Positions 15,987 through 25,118 of a stretch of 64,000 nucleotides of DNA are shown here, in pieces. The stretch comes from Sphingobacterium griseoflavum (GTDB lineage: Bacteria > Bacteroidota > Bacteroidia > Sphingobacteriales > Sphingobacteriaceae). The number at the start of each line of letters is the position of its first letter. Position 1 is the stretch's first letter. The notes beneath the pieces are model-generated. The model saw only the letters and a program-made list of their open reading frames with translations. It was not told the origin of the DNA and ran no database searches. The position numbers and the translations under genes were made by a program. The stretch lies in the NCBI RefSeq assembly GCF_014653155.1, contig NZ_BNAF01000001.1, positions 186,001 through 250,000 of the forward strand, given 5' to 3'.

Positions 15987-16751
15987 TTAATCGTCACGTT
16001 TTATGATCGTAGCTGATGCCTGTGCGGTCGGCATCACCAGCAGATCGTTGATGTTGACGTGGGGAGGACGCGATAGCACAAAAGCAATAATTTCGGCAAT
16101 GTCGGTGCCCGAAAGGGGTGTTAGGCCTTGGTACACATTCTTAGCTCGTTCCTTATCGCCTTTAAAGCGCACTTCCGAAAACTCCGTTTCAACCATTCCT
16201 GGATCGATAGAAGACACCCGAATGCCCTTCGCTAAAAGATCCATACGCATCGCTTTTGTCAGCGCGTCTACAGCGTGCTTTGTAGCGCAATATACATTGC
16301 CGTTTGGATAGACCTCCTTGCCCGCAATAGATCCGATGTTGATGATGTGTGGATTTTCGCTGTTTGCCAGTAGTGGGACGGTGTGTTTCGTGACATACAA
16401 CAAGCCCTTCACATTCGTGTCGATCATCCGATCCCAATCGCCCGTATCACCATGGTCAATCCCATCTAGCCCTTGGCTTAACCCAGCGTTGTTTATCAAT
16501 ACATCGATCTTGCGCCAACTTTCTGGCAGATTAGCCAAGGCAGTCTCCACGGCAGCGCGATCCCGCACATCGAGCTCGAAGCACAATATCTCGCAGGATC
16601 GATAAGTGGATTGGATACGTCGTTTCAGTTCTTCCAAACGGTTTAATCTCCGTGCACAAAGCAATAGCCTGTAATTCGATTCTTTGGCAAGTACGGCGGC
16701 ACATGCTTGGCCAATTCCCGAACTTGCTCCCGTTATAAGTACTGTTCTCAT
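15987..16751 (-). CDS. SDR-family NADP-dependent oxidoreductase
   Basis: A classical short-chain dehydrogenase of 254 residues. The cofactor motif TGASSGIGQ is at residues 7-15, the NNAG motif follows near residue 88, and the catalytic Ser and YCATK (Tyr and Lys) lie near residues 140-160. A basic residue pattern after the second strand (CARRLNRLE) favours NADP. It resembles the YdfG group that acts on 3-hydroxy acids and serine, although substrate cannot be fixed. It begins 2 nt after the porT stop and so belongs to the ubiE-porT unit. Confidence 0.88.
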   Translation of the reverse strand: MRTVLITGASSGIGQACAAVLAKESNYRLLLCARRLNRLEELKRRIQSTYRSCEILCFELDVRDRAAVETALANLPESWRKIDVLINNAGLSQGLDGIDHGDTGDWDRMIDTNVKGLLYVTKHTVPLLANSENPHIINIGSIAGKEVYPNGNVYCATKHAVDALTKAMRMDLLAKGIRVSSIDPGMVETEFSEVRFKGDKERAKNVYQGLTPLSGTDIAEIIAFVLSRPPHVNINDLLVMPTAQASATIIKRDD

Positions 16752-16753
16752 GG

Positions 16754-17584
16754 TTATTGAAAAATTAAACTGAATTGTATGTTTCGCAGGTACGTTTTGT
16801 CTAGCGGAGCCATGAAGGCATTGTTACGAGCAAAAGCATGGCTTCTGTCGAGTACGTCTCCGAAGCTTTGAATAAATTTGACTTCGGGCGATACCCGAAA
16901 AAATGGAAAGAAAATCTCCACGCCAACACCAGCTTCCCATGCCAAGTAACCAGATTTTAAGACGATGGGCTGTGGACGATTTTCCAGCGGACTCGCCATC
17001 CACTCTTCGTATTCGCCCACTAAATTAATCCACCGGGTGTAACGTATTCCTCCTGTGACATAACCCCGGTAGCGATTGAATTTGTTTTTTAATATTTTCT
17101 CGTCGGATCGAAAACGTATATTGAAAGGGAACTCAAACGCATTGAAATTAGAGCCCTCGCGTTGTGCGCTCACATGTCGCATGTTTCGTATCACGGGTTC
17201 GCTTTGAGCGATCGTGTCCTGATATTGGATGCCCGAATTATTGATGAATCGGAAGCTTGGGGAAAAAGTAGAGGAGAGGTTATCTGAAAACCTAACCTCA
17301 ATAGGTAACCCTACAGACATTCCATGGCCAGTCTTACTGGCAATAGCAGAGAAATTACCAATGTACAGATCGTTGTTTTCCGGGACAGTTGTGTTTCCTA
17401 ACGATGTCCAATTGTCTTTTAGTCCTATTAGGTAGCTGCTGTTAACATAATTGTACTGTAACCCCATCGAAAGCCAAGCTTCCTCATCGTAGAAAGCCGA
17501 GAAAGGCAGCGAGAGGCTTTTTTGCGCCTGAGCATTACCTGTTAACGCGAAAAAGCTCCATATTAAGACAGCAAGCCGTCTCAT
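16754..17584 (-). CDS. porT: PorT-like type IX secretion outer-membrane protein
   Basis: This exported protein of about 276 residues has a signal peptide (MRRLAVLIWSFFALTGNAQAQ) and an outer-membrane barrel pattern. It resembles PorT, a component of the Bacteroidota type IX secretion system, and a porT-like gene next to ubiE is a conserved arrangement in the phylum. The chosen ATG at 17584 overlaps the ubiE stop in an ATGA arrangement, which implies translational coupling; an ATG 9 nt upstream is possible. The assignment to PorT itself rests on length, barrel character and context, so a general porin-family label is the fallback. Confidence 0.68.
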   Translation of the reverse strand: MRRLAVLIWSFFALTGNAQAQKSLSLPFSAFYDEEAWLSMGLQYNYVNSSYLIGLKDNWTSLGNTTVPENNDLYIGNFSAIASKTGHGMSVGLPIEVRFSDNLSSTFSPSFRFINNSGIQYQDTIAQSEPVIRNMRHVSAQREGSNFNAFEFPFNIRFRSDEKILKNKFNRYRGYVTGGIRYTRWINLVGEYEEWMASPLENRPQPIVLKSGYLAWEAGVGVEIFFPFFRVSPEVKFIQSFGDVLDRSHAFARNNAFMAPLDKTYLRNIQFSLIFQ

Positions 17585-18321
17585 TTGGTGCATTCATAAA
17601 TGGTGCAAAAACCAAACGTCTGCGGTCTTACTTTTGTTTCGCTAAATCCTACAGCTTGCGTGATAGCGGCAAACCTACTGCCATCAGGAAAATTGGCAAC
17701 GGATTCGGGGAGGTAAGCGTATGCGTTGGCATCTTTGGATATCATCTTTCCTACAGCGGGTGTGAGCTTGTGGAAATAGAAATGATAAAGCTGCTTAATC
17801 GGAAACGCAGTTGGATTGGATAATTCCAATATCACCGCGCGACCTCCAGGTTTCAAGACCCGCCGGATATCGGCTAACCCTTGGGGCAAATTTTCAAAAT
17901 TGCGCACACCGAAAGCTACGGTCACAGCATCGAACGTATTATCTTCGAATTGTAGTTTTTCCGAATCGCCAAGCTGAACTTCCAGACGATCCGCCAGACC
18001 TTTTTTAACTATTTTTTCCTGTGCCACGGCCAACATGCCCGAGGAGATGTCTACACCGATAATTTTTCGTGGATTCAATATGCGAAGGGATTCGATGGCG
18101 AAGTCTCCCGTGCCCGTTGCTACATCCAAAATAAGCTGTGGTGCCAAATTTTGCAAGGACCGAATAGCCTTTTTACGCCATATCGTATCAATGCCCATAG
18201 TCATCATCCTATTCAGCATATCGTAGGTTTTTGATATGTTGTTGAACATGTCTGCCACCTGTTCTTTCTTTCCTCCGTCCTTCGTCTTGTAAGGCTTTAT
18301 CGTCGATGTGTCATTTGCCAT
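17581..18321 (-). CDS. ubiE: Demethylmenaquinone methyltransferase
   Basis: A class I SAM-dependent C-methyltransferase of 246 residues that completes menaquinone (and in other organisms ubiquinone). The family segments are SKTYDMLNRMMTMGID near residue 30, the SAM motif LDVATGTGDFA near 65, VAFGVRNFEN near 125 and the closing FGFCTIYEC. Bacteroidota normally use menaquinone, so the MenG role is expected. A TATATTTG box ends exactly 4 nt before the ATG, which suggests a leaderless mRNA. PorT and the SDR gene follow. Confidence 0.95.
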   Translation of the reverse strand: MANDTSTIKPYKTKDGGKKEQVADMFNNISKTYDMLNRMMTMGIDTIWRKKAIRSLQNLAPQLILDVATGTGDFAIESLRILNPRKIIGVDISSGMLAVAQEKIVKKGLADRLEVQLGDSEKLQFEDNTFDAVTVAFGVRNFENLPQGLADIRRVLKPGGRAVILELSNPTAFPIKQLYHFYFHKLTPAVGKMISKDANAYAYLPESVANFPDGSRFAAITQAVGFSETKVRPQTFGFCTIYECTK

Positions 18322-18735
18322 TCAACAAATATACGATATTGGAAAAGACTAAAAAAGAACGGCTACGTTAATAATTGAGCTAATTGTTTTATAACTCTTT
18401 GGCTGTTAACAGATAGCTGTATATATTGGATATTTATGCTTTAATAGGCCGTTTTATTATCGTTATCAACATCGCGGCTAGTTATTAACATATTGTTAAG
18501 TTGTTAGTTTTGAGCAGACTTTTATTATTGTTCACACGTTCTTAACATAGGTTGTGGAGAAAGCACCCTTCCCTAAGGGTATTTCTGAACGGCTTATTAC
18601 GTACTTGTTTAAACAACGGAAAACGAGTGTTTAGAAATAGTTGGAAGGTTCCTCTTTATTTTTTATATTTTTGTTTCCCCGTTACGAGCACGGTCAGAAG
18701 ACATACATTTTTTACACAGAACAACCTTTTTTGGA
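18322..18735. other. AT-rich divergent region between ubiE and dnaB
   Basis: About 410 bp with no gene. It holds the ubiE promoter at its left edge and a dnaB promoter on the right (TATTTTTG at 18666-18673 with TTG about 22 nt upstream). Between them are the palindrome CTGTTAACAG (18403-18412), the dyad TTAACA-TAT-TGTTAA (18485-18499) and two near-matches to a DnaA box (18527-18535, and 18553-18561 reversed). These are hints only. Confidence 0.4.
18326..18333 (-). promoter_or_regulatory. TATATTTG -7 box directly before ubiE
   Basis: TATATTTG on the minus strand is followed by TTGA and then the ubiE ATG. With a start point a few nucleotides after the box, the mRNA would begin at or next to the start codon. 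Confidence 0.6.
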
Positions 18736-20331
18736 ATGGCGACAGATAGTGAATTTTCGAATAATGCGGCCGGTAAATCAAATTTTGCTAAAAAGAGAGC
18801 GAATCTCAATAATTTGATCGGTGGCTTGGGGAAACTTCCTCCACAAGCGCTAGACCTTGAGGAGGCTGTTCTCGGTGCACTTATGTTGGAAAAAAATGCA
18901 CTCAGCGAGATTATCGATATCCTGAAGCCGGATTCTTTTTATAAGGAATCGCACCAAAAGATTTATGAGGCAATTTTCAGCCTGTTCCAGCAAACATCGC
19001 CCATAGACCTCCTGACGGTGACGACCGAATTGCGTAAAATGGGTGCCTTGGAGATGGTTGGTGGAGCCTATTACATCACGCAATTGACAGATAGGGTCGT
19101 ATCTGCTGCGAATATTGAATACCACGCGCGAATTATTTCCCAAAAATACATTCAGCGGGAGCTGATCAAAGTGTCAACGGAAATTATCAACAGTTCATAC
19201 GATGAAACGGCCGATATTTTTGATCTTTTGGATCATGCCGAAAAGTCTTTGTTTGACATCGCGCAGAACAACTTGCGCCGTGACTCGCGGAAAATGGACG
19301 ACATCATGCGGGAAGCGATTTCCAATTTGGAATTGCTGCGTGACCGTACCGATGGCCTAACGGGGATACCGTCGGGTCTAACCGCTTTAGATCGGATGAC
19401 TTCTGGCTGGCAACCTTCGGATTTGGTAATCATTGCGGCACGTCCTGCTATGGGTAAGACAGCCTTCGTATTGTCCGTGGCACGCAATGCCGCTGTCGAT
19501 CATCAACGAGCTGTGGCCGTATTCTCCTTGGAGATGTCTTCCGTACAGCTTGTCAATCGTTTAATTGCTGGAGAAACGGAGATCGAGCAGGAGAAGTTGA
19601 AAAAAGGAAATTTGGCCGATCACGAGTGGCAGCAGCTACACTCGCGTATCGGTAGGCTAACAGAAGCTCCCCTTATTATTGATGATACACCGGCTTTGAA
19701 CGTATTTGAGTTTCGCGCCAAATGCCGCCGTTTAAAGGCGCAGCACGATATCCAGATGGTTATTGTGGATTACCTGCAGTTGATGCACGGTAAATCCGAG
19801 GGTAAGGGCGGCGGTAACCGCGAGCAGGAGATCGGTTCGATCTCGCGCGCTTTGAAATCGGTTGCCAAGGAGCTTAATATCCCGGTTCTTGCGCTTTCTC
19901 AGCTAAGCCGTGCGGTAGAATCTAGGCCAGGGAATAGCAAACGGCCCATGCTATCCGATTTGCGGGAGTCAGGATCTATTGAGCAGGATGCTGATATGGT
20001 ACTGTTCCTTTACCGTCCCGAATATTACGGGCTTACGGAAGATGAAGAAGGAAGGCCAACAGCAGGTGTTGGCGAAGTCATTATTGCCAAACACCGTAAC
20101 GGTGAAACGGGTATCGTACCACTGAAATTTGTGGGTAAGTTTGTCAAATTCGTGGATCTTGAAGAAGATTTTGCCGGTGCCGCTGGAGACTCATTTGCCG
20201 CAGGAAAAGATAGCTTTAGCTCGGCCATTAATCCTTCCGACGCTTTCGGAAACTTTGGCGGAGGCTTTGATGGTGGAGGGATAACGATGCCATCCCGTAT
20301 GAACGATATGCCTGATGACGCGCCTTTCTAA
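18736..20331 (+). CDS. dnaB: Replicative DNA helicase DnaB
   Basis: DnaB is the hexameric helicase that unwinds the replication fork. The 531-residue product has the N-terminal helical domain starting at LPPQALDLEEAVLGALM, then the RecA-like domain with Walker A ARPAMGKTAF (about residues 235-244) and the Walker B strand VIVDYLQLM. The later LSQLSRAVESR and LRESGSIEQDADMV motifs are standard. A Gly/Phe-rich acidic tail of about 50 residues follows. No inteins or insertions are visible. A hairpin terminator lies about 30 nt after the stop. Confidence 0.96.
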   Translation: MATDSEFSNNAAGKSNFAKKRANLNNLIGGLGKLPPQALDLEEAVLGALMLEKNALSEIIDILKPDSFYKESHQKIYEAIFSLFQQTSPIDLLTVTTELRKMGALEMVGGAYYITQLTDRVVSAANIEYHARIISQKYIQRELIKVSTEIINSSYDETADIFDLLDHAEKSLFDIAQNNLRRDSRKMDDIMREAISNLELLRDRTDGLTGIPSGLTALDRMTSGWQPSDLVIIAARPAMGKTAFVLSVARNAAVDHQRAVAVFSLEMSSVQLVNRLIAGETEIEQEKLKKGNLADHEWQQLHSRIGRLTEAPLIIDDTPALNVFEFRAKCRRLKAQHDIQMVIVDYLQLMHGKSEGKGGGNREQEIGSISRALKSVAKELNIPVLALSQLSRAVESRPGNSKRPMLSDLRESGSIEQDADMVLFLYRPEYYGLTEDEEGRPTAGVGEVIIAKHRNGETGIVPLKFVGKFVKFVDLEEDFAGAAGDSFAAGKDSFSSAINPSDAFGNFGGGFDGGGITMPSRMNDMPDDAPF

Positions 20332-20361
20332 TTGCGGGCGGTCGCGGAATAAATAAATACG

Positions 20362-20392
20362 AAGCAAGCTGTTCGACAAGGCTTGCTTTTTA
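20362..20392 (+). terminator. Terminator after dnaB
   Basis: AAGCAAGC (20362-20369) and GCTTGCTT (20381-20388) pair with an 11-nt loop and run into a short T tract. Confidence 0.75.
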
Positions 20393-20473
20393 TCTTCCAT
20401 AGGGTATCGATTATTTTTACTAATTTTACCCATACTTTTTTGTTGAAACTTTCATAAAATTTAGGAGAAAGAT

Positions 20474-22747
20474 TTGGATTATTTAGCAGGACTAAACCAG
20501 GCACAGCGCGCTGCCGTGGAACAGACTGAAGGGCCGGTGATGATTGTTGCAGGAGCAGGGTCGGGAAAAACGCGCGTTATTACCTATCGCGTAGCCCATC
20601 TGATTAGAAAGGGTGTGGATCCTTTTAATATTCTTGTATTGACGTTCACCAATAAGGCAGCCAAGGAGATGCGGGAACGTATTACGAGTGTGGTTGGAGC
20701 GGAAGCAAGAAATATTTGGATGGGAACGTTTCACTCGGTTTTTTCGCGTATTCTCCGGGTGGAGGCCGAATTAATCGGCTATCCCAAAAACTTTACCATA
20801 TACGATAGCGATGATACGAAAAGCCTGATACGCGCTATTATCAAGGAAATGAACCTAGATGACAAGCTGTACAATGCCAATCATGTTTATGGACGTATAT
20901 CTTCGGCAAAAAACAATTTGATCTCTCCGCAAGAGTACAATAAGAATGAGGCCATCATGGCAGAAGATATCGCCAATGGGCGGGGACAACTGGGGCAAAT
21001 TTACATGACCTACGCGCAGCGTTGCTATCGGGCCGGGGCAATGGATTTCGATGACCTATTGTTCAAGACTAACGTCTTGCTGAATAAGCACCCCGATGTG
21101 CTGCACAAATACCAGCATCAATTTAAATACTTGATGGTGGATGAATACCAGGATACCAACTTTTCGCAATACCTGATTGTAAAGAGGTTGGCGGCGGTGA
21201 ATGAGAATATTTGCGTGGTGGGGGACGATGCACAAAGTATCTATGCGTTTCGGGGCGCTAACATCCAAAATATCCTTAATTTTCAGAAAGACTACCCTGA
21301 TGTGCAGGTGTTTAAGCTGGAACAGAATTATCGTTCGACTAAGATGATTGTCAATGCGGCTAACAGCGTGATCGAAAAAAACCAAAACCAGTTGGAGAAA
21401 AATGTGTTCTCTGAAAATGAGGACGGCGACAAGATCAAAGTAACACGCGCATTCTCAGACAACGAGGAAGGGAAGATTGTGGCCGAAGCAATTTCGCAGG
21501 AGCGTTCTTTAAAAGGCTTGAAGTATAAAGATTTCGCGATACTTTATCGCACAAATGCGCAATCACGTGCGATGGAGGAAGCCTTGCGTAAATTAAATGT
21601 GCCCTACAAACTTTACGGCGGAACTTCATTCTATCAACGGAAGGAAATTAAAGACCTGATCGCTTATTTTCGCCTTACTTTCAATCCCAACGATGAAGAA
21701 GCGCTAAAGCGGGTGATCAACTACCCGCGCCGCGGGATCGGTGATACCTCGGTCGAAAAGATAATGGTGGCTGCGGATAAGCAACAGTATCGTTTGTGGG
21801 ACGTGGTCGTGAATGCCCAAATGTTTCTGGACGGACGTAGTGCTACGGCGGTCGGCAATTTCGGGTTGATGATTCAAAGTTTCCAAGCTACAGCAAAGTC
21901 GAATTCAGCGTTTGATACGGCAATGCATATCGCACAGCATTCTGGGATCTTAAAAGACTTGTATGAAGACAAATCTGTGGAAGGCCTTAACCGCTACGAG
22001 AATATCCAGGAGCTTTTGAACGGTATCAAAGAATTTTCTGAGCGGGAAGATATTGAAGATAAGGGTCTTGATGTGTTTATGCAAGACATCGCGCTTTTAA
22101 CGAACGATGACAATGACAAGGATCCTAACGCGGATACGGTATCGTTAATGACGATCCACTCTTCGAAGGGGTTGGAGTTTCCGGTCGTTTTTATTGTAGG
22201 GCTGGAAGAAAACCTTTTTCCTTCCCAATTGTCTTTAAACTCGCGTTCCGAACTGGAAGAAGAACGACGTTTGTTTTATGTAGCGGTGACACGTGCGGAG
22301 AAGAAGTTACATTTGTCGTACGCGACGTCTAGGTATCGTTGGGGGACATTAAACAACTGCGAACCCAGTCGTTTTTTGGACGAATTGAATCCCGCCTGTT
22401 TAGAATTGGATTTTCAACCTCGAAGCGTATCGACGGGAATGGATGCTGGTTTTCAGTCCGAACGAATCGCTTGGAAGCAGAAAGAAGGTGATACGTTTTC
22501 CAAACCGAAGCCAAAAGGAGTTAAGACGACGTCCATATTGCCAAAAGCCCACATTCCTACCGAAGGGTTTGCCCCTTCGGATACTTCGGGTCTTCAGGTG
22601 GGTATGGAAGTGGAACATGAACGGTTCGGATTTGGTAAAGTGGTAAGCTTAGAGGGAAATAAACCTGATATAAAAGCGACAATTTTCTTCAAAGAGTTGG
22701 GACAGAAACAATTGTTGCTTAAATTTGCAAAACTTCGAGTAATTTAG
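20474..22747 (+). CDS. UvrD/PcrA-type superfamily I helicase
   Basis: A 757-residue 3'-5' DNA helicase of the UvrD/PcrA group, used in repair and in clearing replication obstacles. Walker A is GAGSGKT (residues 27-33); later motifs visible are TFTNKAAKEM, VDEYQDTN, GDDAQSIYAFRGA, QNYRS, TIHSSKGLEF and VAVTRAEKKL. The C-terminal domain after residue 690 has the PcrA/UvrD-type Tudor-like fold (VEHERFGFGKVV). The start is TTG at 20474 with a good AGGAG 6 nt upstream, unusual for this phylum. PcrA is the closest functional label. Confidence 0.94.
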   Translation: MDYLAGLNQAQRAAVEQTEGPVMIVAGAGSGKTRVITYRVAHLIRKGVDPFNILVLTFTNKAAKEMRERITSVVGAEARNIWMGTFHSVFSRILRVEAELIGYPKNFTIYDSDDTKSLIRAIIKEMNLDDKLYNANHVYGRISSAKNNLISPQEYNKNEAIMAEDIANGRGQLGQIYMTYAQRCYRAGAMDFDDLLFKTNVLLNKHPDVLHKYQHQFKYLMVDEYQDTNFSQYLIVKRLAAVNENICVVGDDAQSIYAFRGANIQNILNFQKDYPDVQVFKLEQNYRSTKMIVNAANSVIEKNQNQLEKNVFSENEDGDKIKVTRAFSDNEEGKIVAEAISQERSLKGLKYKDFAILYRTNAQSRAMEEALRKLNVPYKLYGGTSFYQRKEIKDLIAYFRLTFNPNDEEALKRVINYPRRGIGDTSVEKIMVAADKQQYRLWDVVVNAQMFLDGRSATAVGNFGLMIQSFQATAKSNSAFDTAMHIAQHSGILKDLYEDKSVEGLNRYENIQELLNGIKEFSEREDIEDKGLDVFMQDIALLTNDDNDKDPNADTVSLMTIHSSKGLEFPVVFIVGLEENLFPSQLSLNSRSELEEERRLFYVAVTRAEKKLHLSYATSRYRWGTLNNCEPSRFLDELNPACLELDFQPRSVSTGMDAGFQSERIAWKQKEGDTFSKPKPKGVKTTSILPKAHIPTEGFAPSDTSGLQVGMEVEHERFGFGKVVSLEGNKPDIKATIFFKELGQKQLLLKFAKLRVI

Positions 22748-22806
22748 ATAAGATAAAATAATAACAGCCGCTGGTTAGATATTGAATTAGCGTGAAACTT
22801 AACAAT

Positions 22807-23553
22807 ATGGATTTCGATTACAATAGCACCCGGCCAAAGCTCATTTTGGCAGAATATGGAAGGAACGTACAGAATATGGTGGATTATATCTGTTCACTTC
22901 CTACAAAAGAAGAAAGAAACCGCTATGCACAGGTGGTGATTGATATGATGGGGGTGCTCAACCCGCATCTGCGCGATGTATCGGATTTCAAACATAAATT
23001 ATGGGATCATCTTCATATCATCTCTGATTTTAAAATCGATGTCGAGTCGCCTTACCCAGTGCCCGATCGCGATGCGATACATAAAAGACCAGAGCTATTA
23101 AACTATCCGCAACATGCAATCCGCTTCAAGCACTACGGCTATACCGTGGAACGTATGATTGAAAAAGCACTAGCCATGCCAACGCCAGAATACCGTGACC
23201 GGATGGCTATCTCGGTTGCAAACTTTATGAAGATGGCTTATACGACTTGGAACAAGGACTCGGTGCAAGATGAACATATCATCCAAGATCTATTCGAATT
23301 ATCGAAAGGGCAACTTCGTTTGCCAGCTGATACGGTATTGACCAAGCTGGACTTCAAAACTCCCCCTCCGGGAAATCGGACAAAAAGTGCTGCAACATCT
23401 AATTCCAACAATAATAATAACCATGGCAGCCATCAAAAGAGCGGAGGTTCAGGGCATAGCCATGGCCACCGTGACAATAATAGGAAATTTAGCGGCGGTA
23501 GCGGCGGCGGGAAAAAGAATTTTGTTCCAAAAAAAGGCGGTTTTAAAAGATAA
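22807..23553 (+). CDS. DUF4290 protein with Gly/His/Asn-rich tail
   Basis: The first 195 residues form the DUF4290 domain (MDFDYNSTRPKLILAEYG, then HKLWDHLHII), a helical Bacteroidota-specific domain of unknown function that regularly precedes murA. The last 60 residues are low-complexity and basic: poly-Asn, HGSHQKSGGSGHSHGHRD, then GGS and lysine-rich repeats. Such a tail is probably disordered and may bind nucleic acid or metal. The ATG at 22807 is preferred over GTG 22792. It follows the helicase gene by about 60 nt and a terminator closes it. Confidence 0.8.
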   Translation: MDFDYNSTRPKLILAEYGRNVQNMVDYICSLPTKEERNRYAQVVIDMMGVLNPHLRDVSDFKHKLWDHLHIISDFKIDVESPYPVPDRDAIHKRPELLNYPQHAIRFKHYGYTVERMIEKALAMPTPEYRDRMAISVANFMKMAYTTWNKDSVQDEHIIQDLFELSKGQLRLPADTVLTKLDFKTPPPGNRTKSAATSNSNNNNNHGSHQKSGGSGHSHGHRDNNRKFSGGSGGGKKNFVPKKGGFKR

Positions 23554-23578
23554 GGCTATTTGCTAGCTAAAGCACAGG

Positions 23579-23623
23579 AGAGCAATTGCGTGGCGAACAT
23601 CGTTATCCAATTGCTCTTTTTTT
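23579..23623 (+). terminator. Terminator after DUF4290 gene
   Basis: AGAGCAATTG (23579-23588) pairs with CAATTGCTCT (23608-23617), followed by seven T residues. The murA start is about 30 nt further on, so murA needs its own promoter or read-through. Confidence 0.78.
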
Positions 23624-23650
23624 AATTACAATTAACGTGTATCCCAACAT

Positions 23651-24973
23651 ATGAATGCATTTGAAATAAAAGGAGGAAAGAAATTAAAGGGAGAAATTGT
23701 TCCGCAAGGTGCCAAGAATGAAGCGTTGCAGATCTTATCGGCAGTCCTCTTGACGGAAGATAAAATGACCATCAGCAATATCCCAGATATCAAGGATGTG
23801 AACAAACTGATCGATCTGCTCGCTGCGTTGGGCGTTTCTGTTCAGCGGCTGAGTAAAGATACCTACGAATTTGAAGCAAAAAATATCCATATCGACTATT
23901 TCCAGTCCGAGGAATTTAAGCATAAAGGTGGTGGACTTCGCGGTTCCATTATGATTGTAGGTCCTTTGTTGGCTCGTTTTGGAAAAGCAGCAATCCCGAA
24001 GCCAGGAGGAGATAAGATTGGTCGCCGACGTTTAGATACGCATTTTTTGGGCTTTGAAAAACTCGGGGCTAAATTTGTTTACGATGCGGAAAACAACTTT
24101 TTCAACGTGGATGCAACAGCCTTACGAGGCACCTACATCCTGTTGGACGAGGCCTCGGTAACCGGTACGGCGAATGTGGTCATGGCAGCCGTGTTGGCCA
24201 AAGGGACGACCACGATTTACAATGCCGCTTGTGAGCCTTATCTGCAGCAGCTTTGTAAGATGCTAAACCGGATGGGGGCTCAGATTTCTGGTATTGGTTC
24301 CAACTTATTGACTATCGAAGGTGTAGACCGTCTGCACGGAACCGAGCACCGAATGCTGCCGGATATGATCGAAATAGGTTCCTTTATTGGCCTCGCCGCC
24401 ATGACCGGTTCGGAGATAACAATTAAAGATGTTTGTTTTAAAGAACTCGGGATTATTCCGACAATCTTTTCTAAATTGGGTATTCAGTTCGAATTACGTG
24501 GCGACGATATCTACATTCCCTCGCAGGAGTCGTATGCTATCGATACGTTTATCGATGGATCAATTCTTACGGTTTCCGATGCGCCTTGGCCCGGTTTCAC
24601 GCCAGATTTGCTCAGCATCGTTTTGGTGACTGCAATCCAGGCCAAAGGAAATGTACTCATCCACCAAAAGATGTTCGAGAGTCGGTTGTTCTTTGTTGAT
24701 AAGCTCATCGATATGGGAGCGCAGATTATCTTGTGTGATCCGCATCGTGCCACTGTTATAGGTTTGAATAAACAAAATAAACTTCGCGGTATCGAAATGA
24801 CGTCACCTGATATTCGTGCAGGTGTTTCTCTGCTGATTGCAGCCTTATCTGCACAGGGGAAATCCGTTATCTATAACATCGAACAAATTGAACGGGGGTA
24901 TCAAGACATTGAAGAACGACTAAAAGCTTTAGGAGCCGATATCCGCAGGGTAGAGGCGCAACCATCCCATTAA
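23651..24973 (+). CDS. murA: UDP-GlcNAc 1-carboxyvinyltransferase MurA
   Basis: MurA transfers enolpyruvate from PEP to UDP-GlcNAc, the first committed step of peptidoglycan synthesis. The 440-residue protein shows the repeated inside-out barrel fold, PQGAKNEALQILSA with the catalytic-site Lys-Asn pair, GGDKIGRRRLDTHF, and LDEASVTGTANVVMA. At the fosfomycin-sensitive loop position no PxC-type cysteine was identified with certainty (CEPYLQQL is the nearby candidate). It follows DUF4290 in the usual Bacteroidota order. Confidence 0.95.
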   Translation: MNAFEIKGGKKLKGEIVPQGAKNEALQILSAVLLTEDKMTISNIPDIKDVNKLIDLLAALGVSVQRLSKDTYEFEAKNIHIDYFQSEEFKHKGGGLRGSIMIVGPLLARFGKAAIPKPGGDKIGRRRLDTHFLGFEKLGAKFVYDAENNFFNVDATALRGTYILLDEASVTGTANVVMAAVLAKGTTTIYNAACEPYLQQLCKMLNRMGAQISGIGSNLLTIEGVDRLHGTEHRMLPDMIEIGSFIGLAAMTGSEITIKDVCFKELGIIPTIFSKLGIQFELRGDDIYIPSQESYAIDTFIDGSILTVSDAPWPGFTPDLLSIVLVTAIQAKGNVLIHQKMFESRLFFVDKLIDMGAQIILCDPHRATVIGLNKQNKLRGIEMTSPDIRAGVSLLIAALSAQGKSVIYNIEQIERGYQDIEERLKALGADIRRVEAQPSH

Positions 24974-25012
24974 AGCGGAACGATTGATCGCTAATTTCCG
25001 TCGTTCTGTATA

Positions 25013-25058
25013 ACGTTGACCAAGTGAAAGGCCTTGCTCCTTCAAACTTGGTCAACGT
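25013..25058. repeat. 13-bp perfect inverted repeat between convergent genes
   Basis: ACGTTGACCAAGT and ACTTGGTCAACGT flank a 20-nt loop that can itself form a short GAAAGG/CCTTC stem. It lies 39 nt past murA and 60 nt from the end of the convergent dehydrogenase gene. There is no immediate T tract, although the right side is T-rich. A bidirectional transcription end or 3'-end stabiliser is likely. Confidence 0.6.
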
Positions 25059-25118
25059 CCTGTTTTCCGTCGGTTTTTCGTTTTCGCAGTACGCTCTTCG
25101 ACCACATGGAGCGGTAAT

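Noticed and set aside
18322..18735. Chromosomal origin upstream of dnaB
   Set aside because: Only single mismatched DnaA-box-like sites, no cluster and no dnaA gene in the window.
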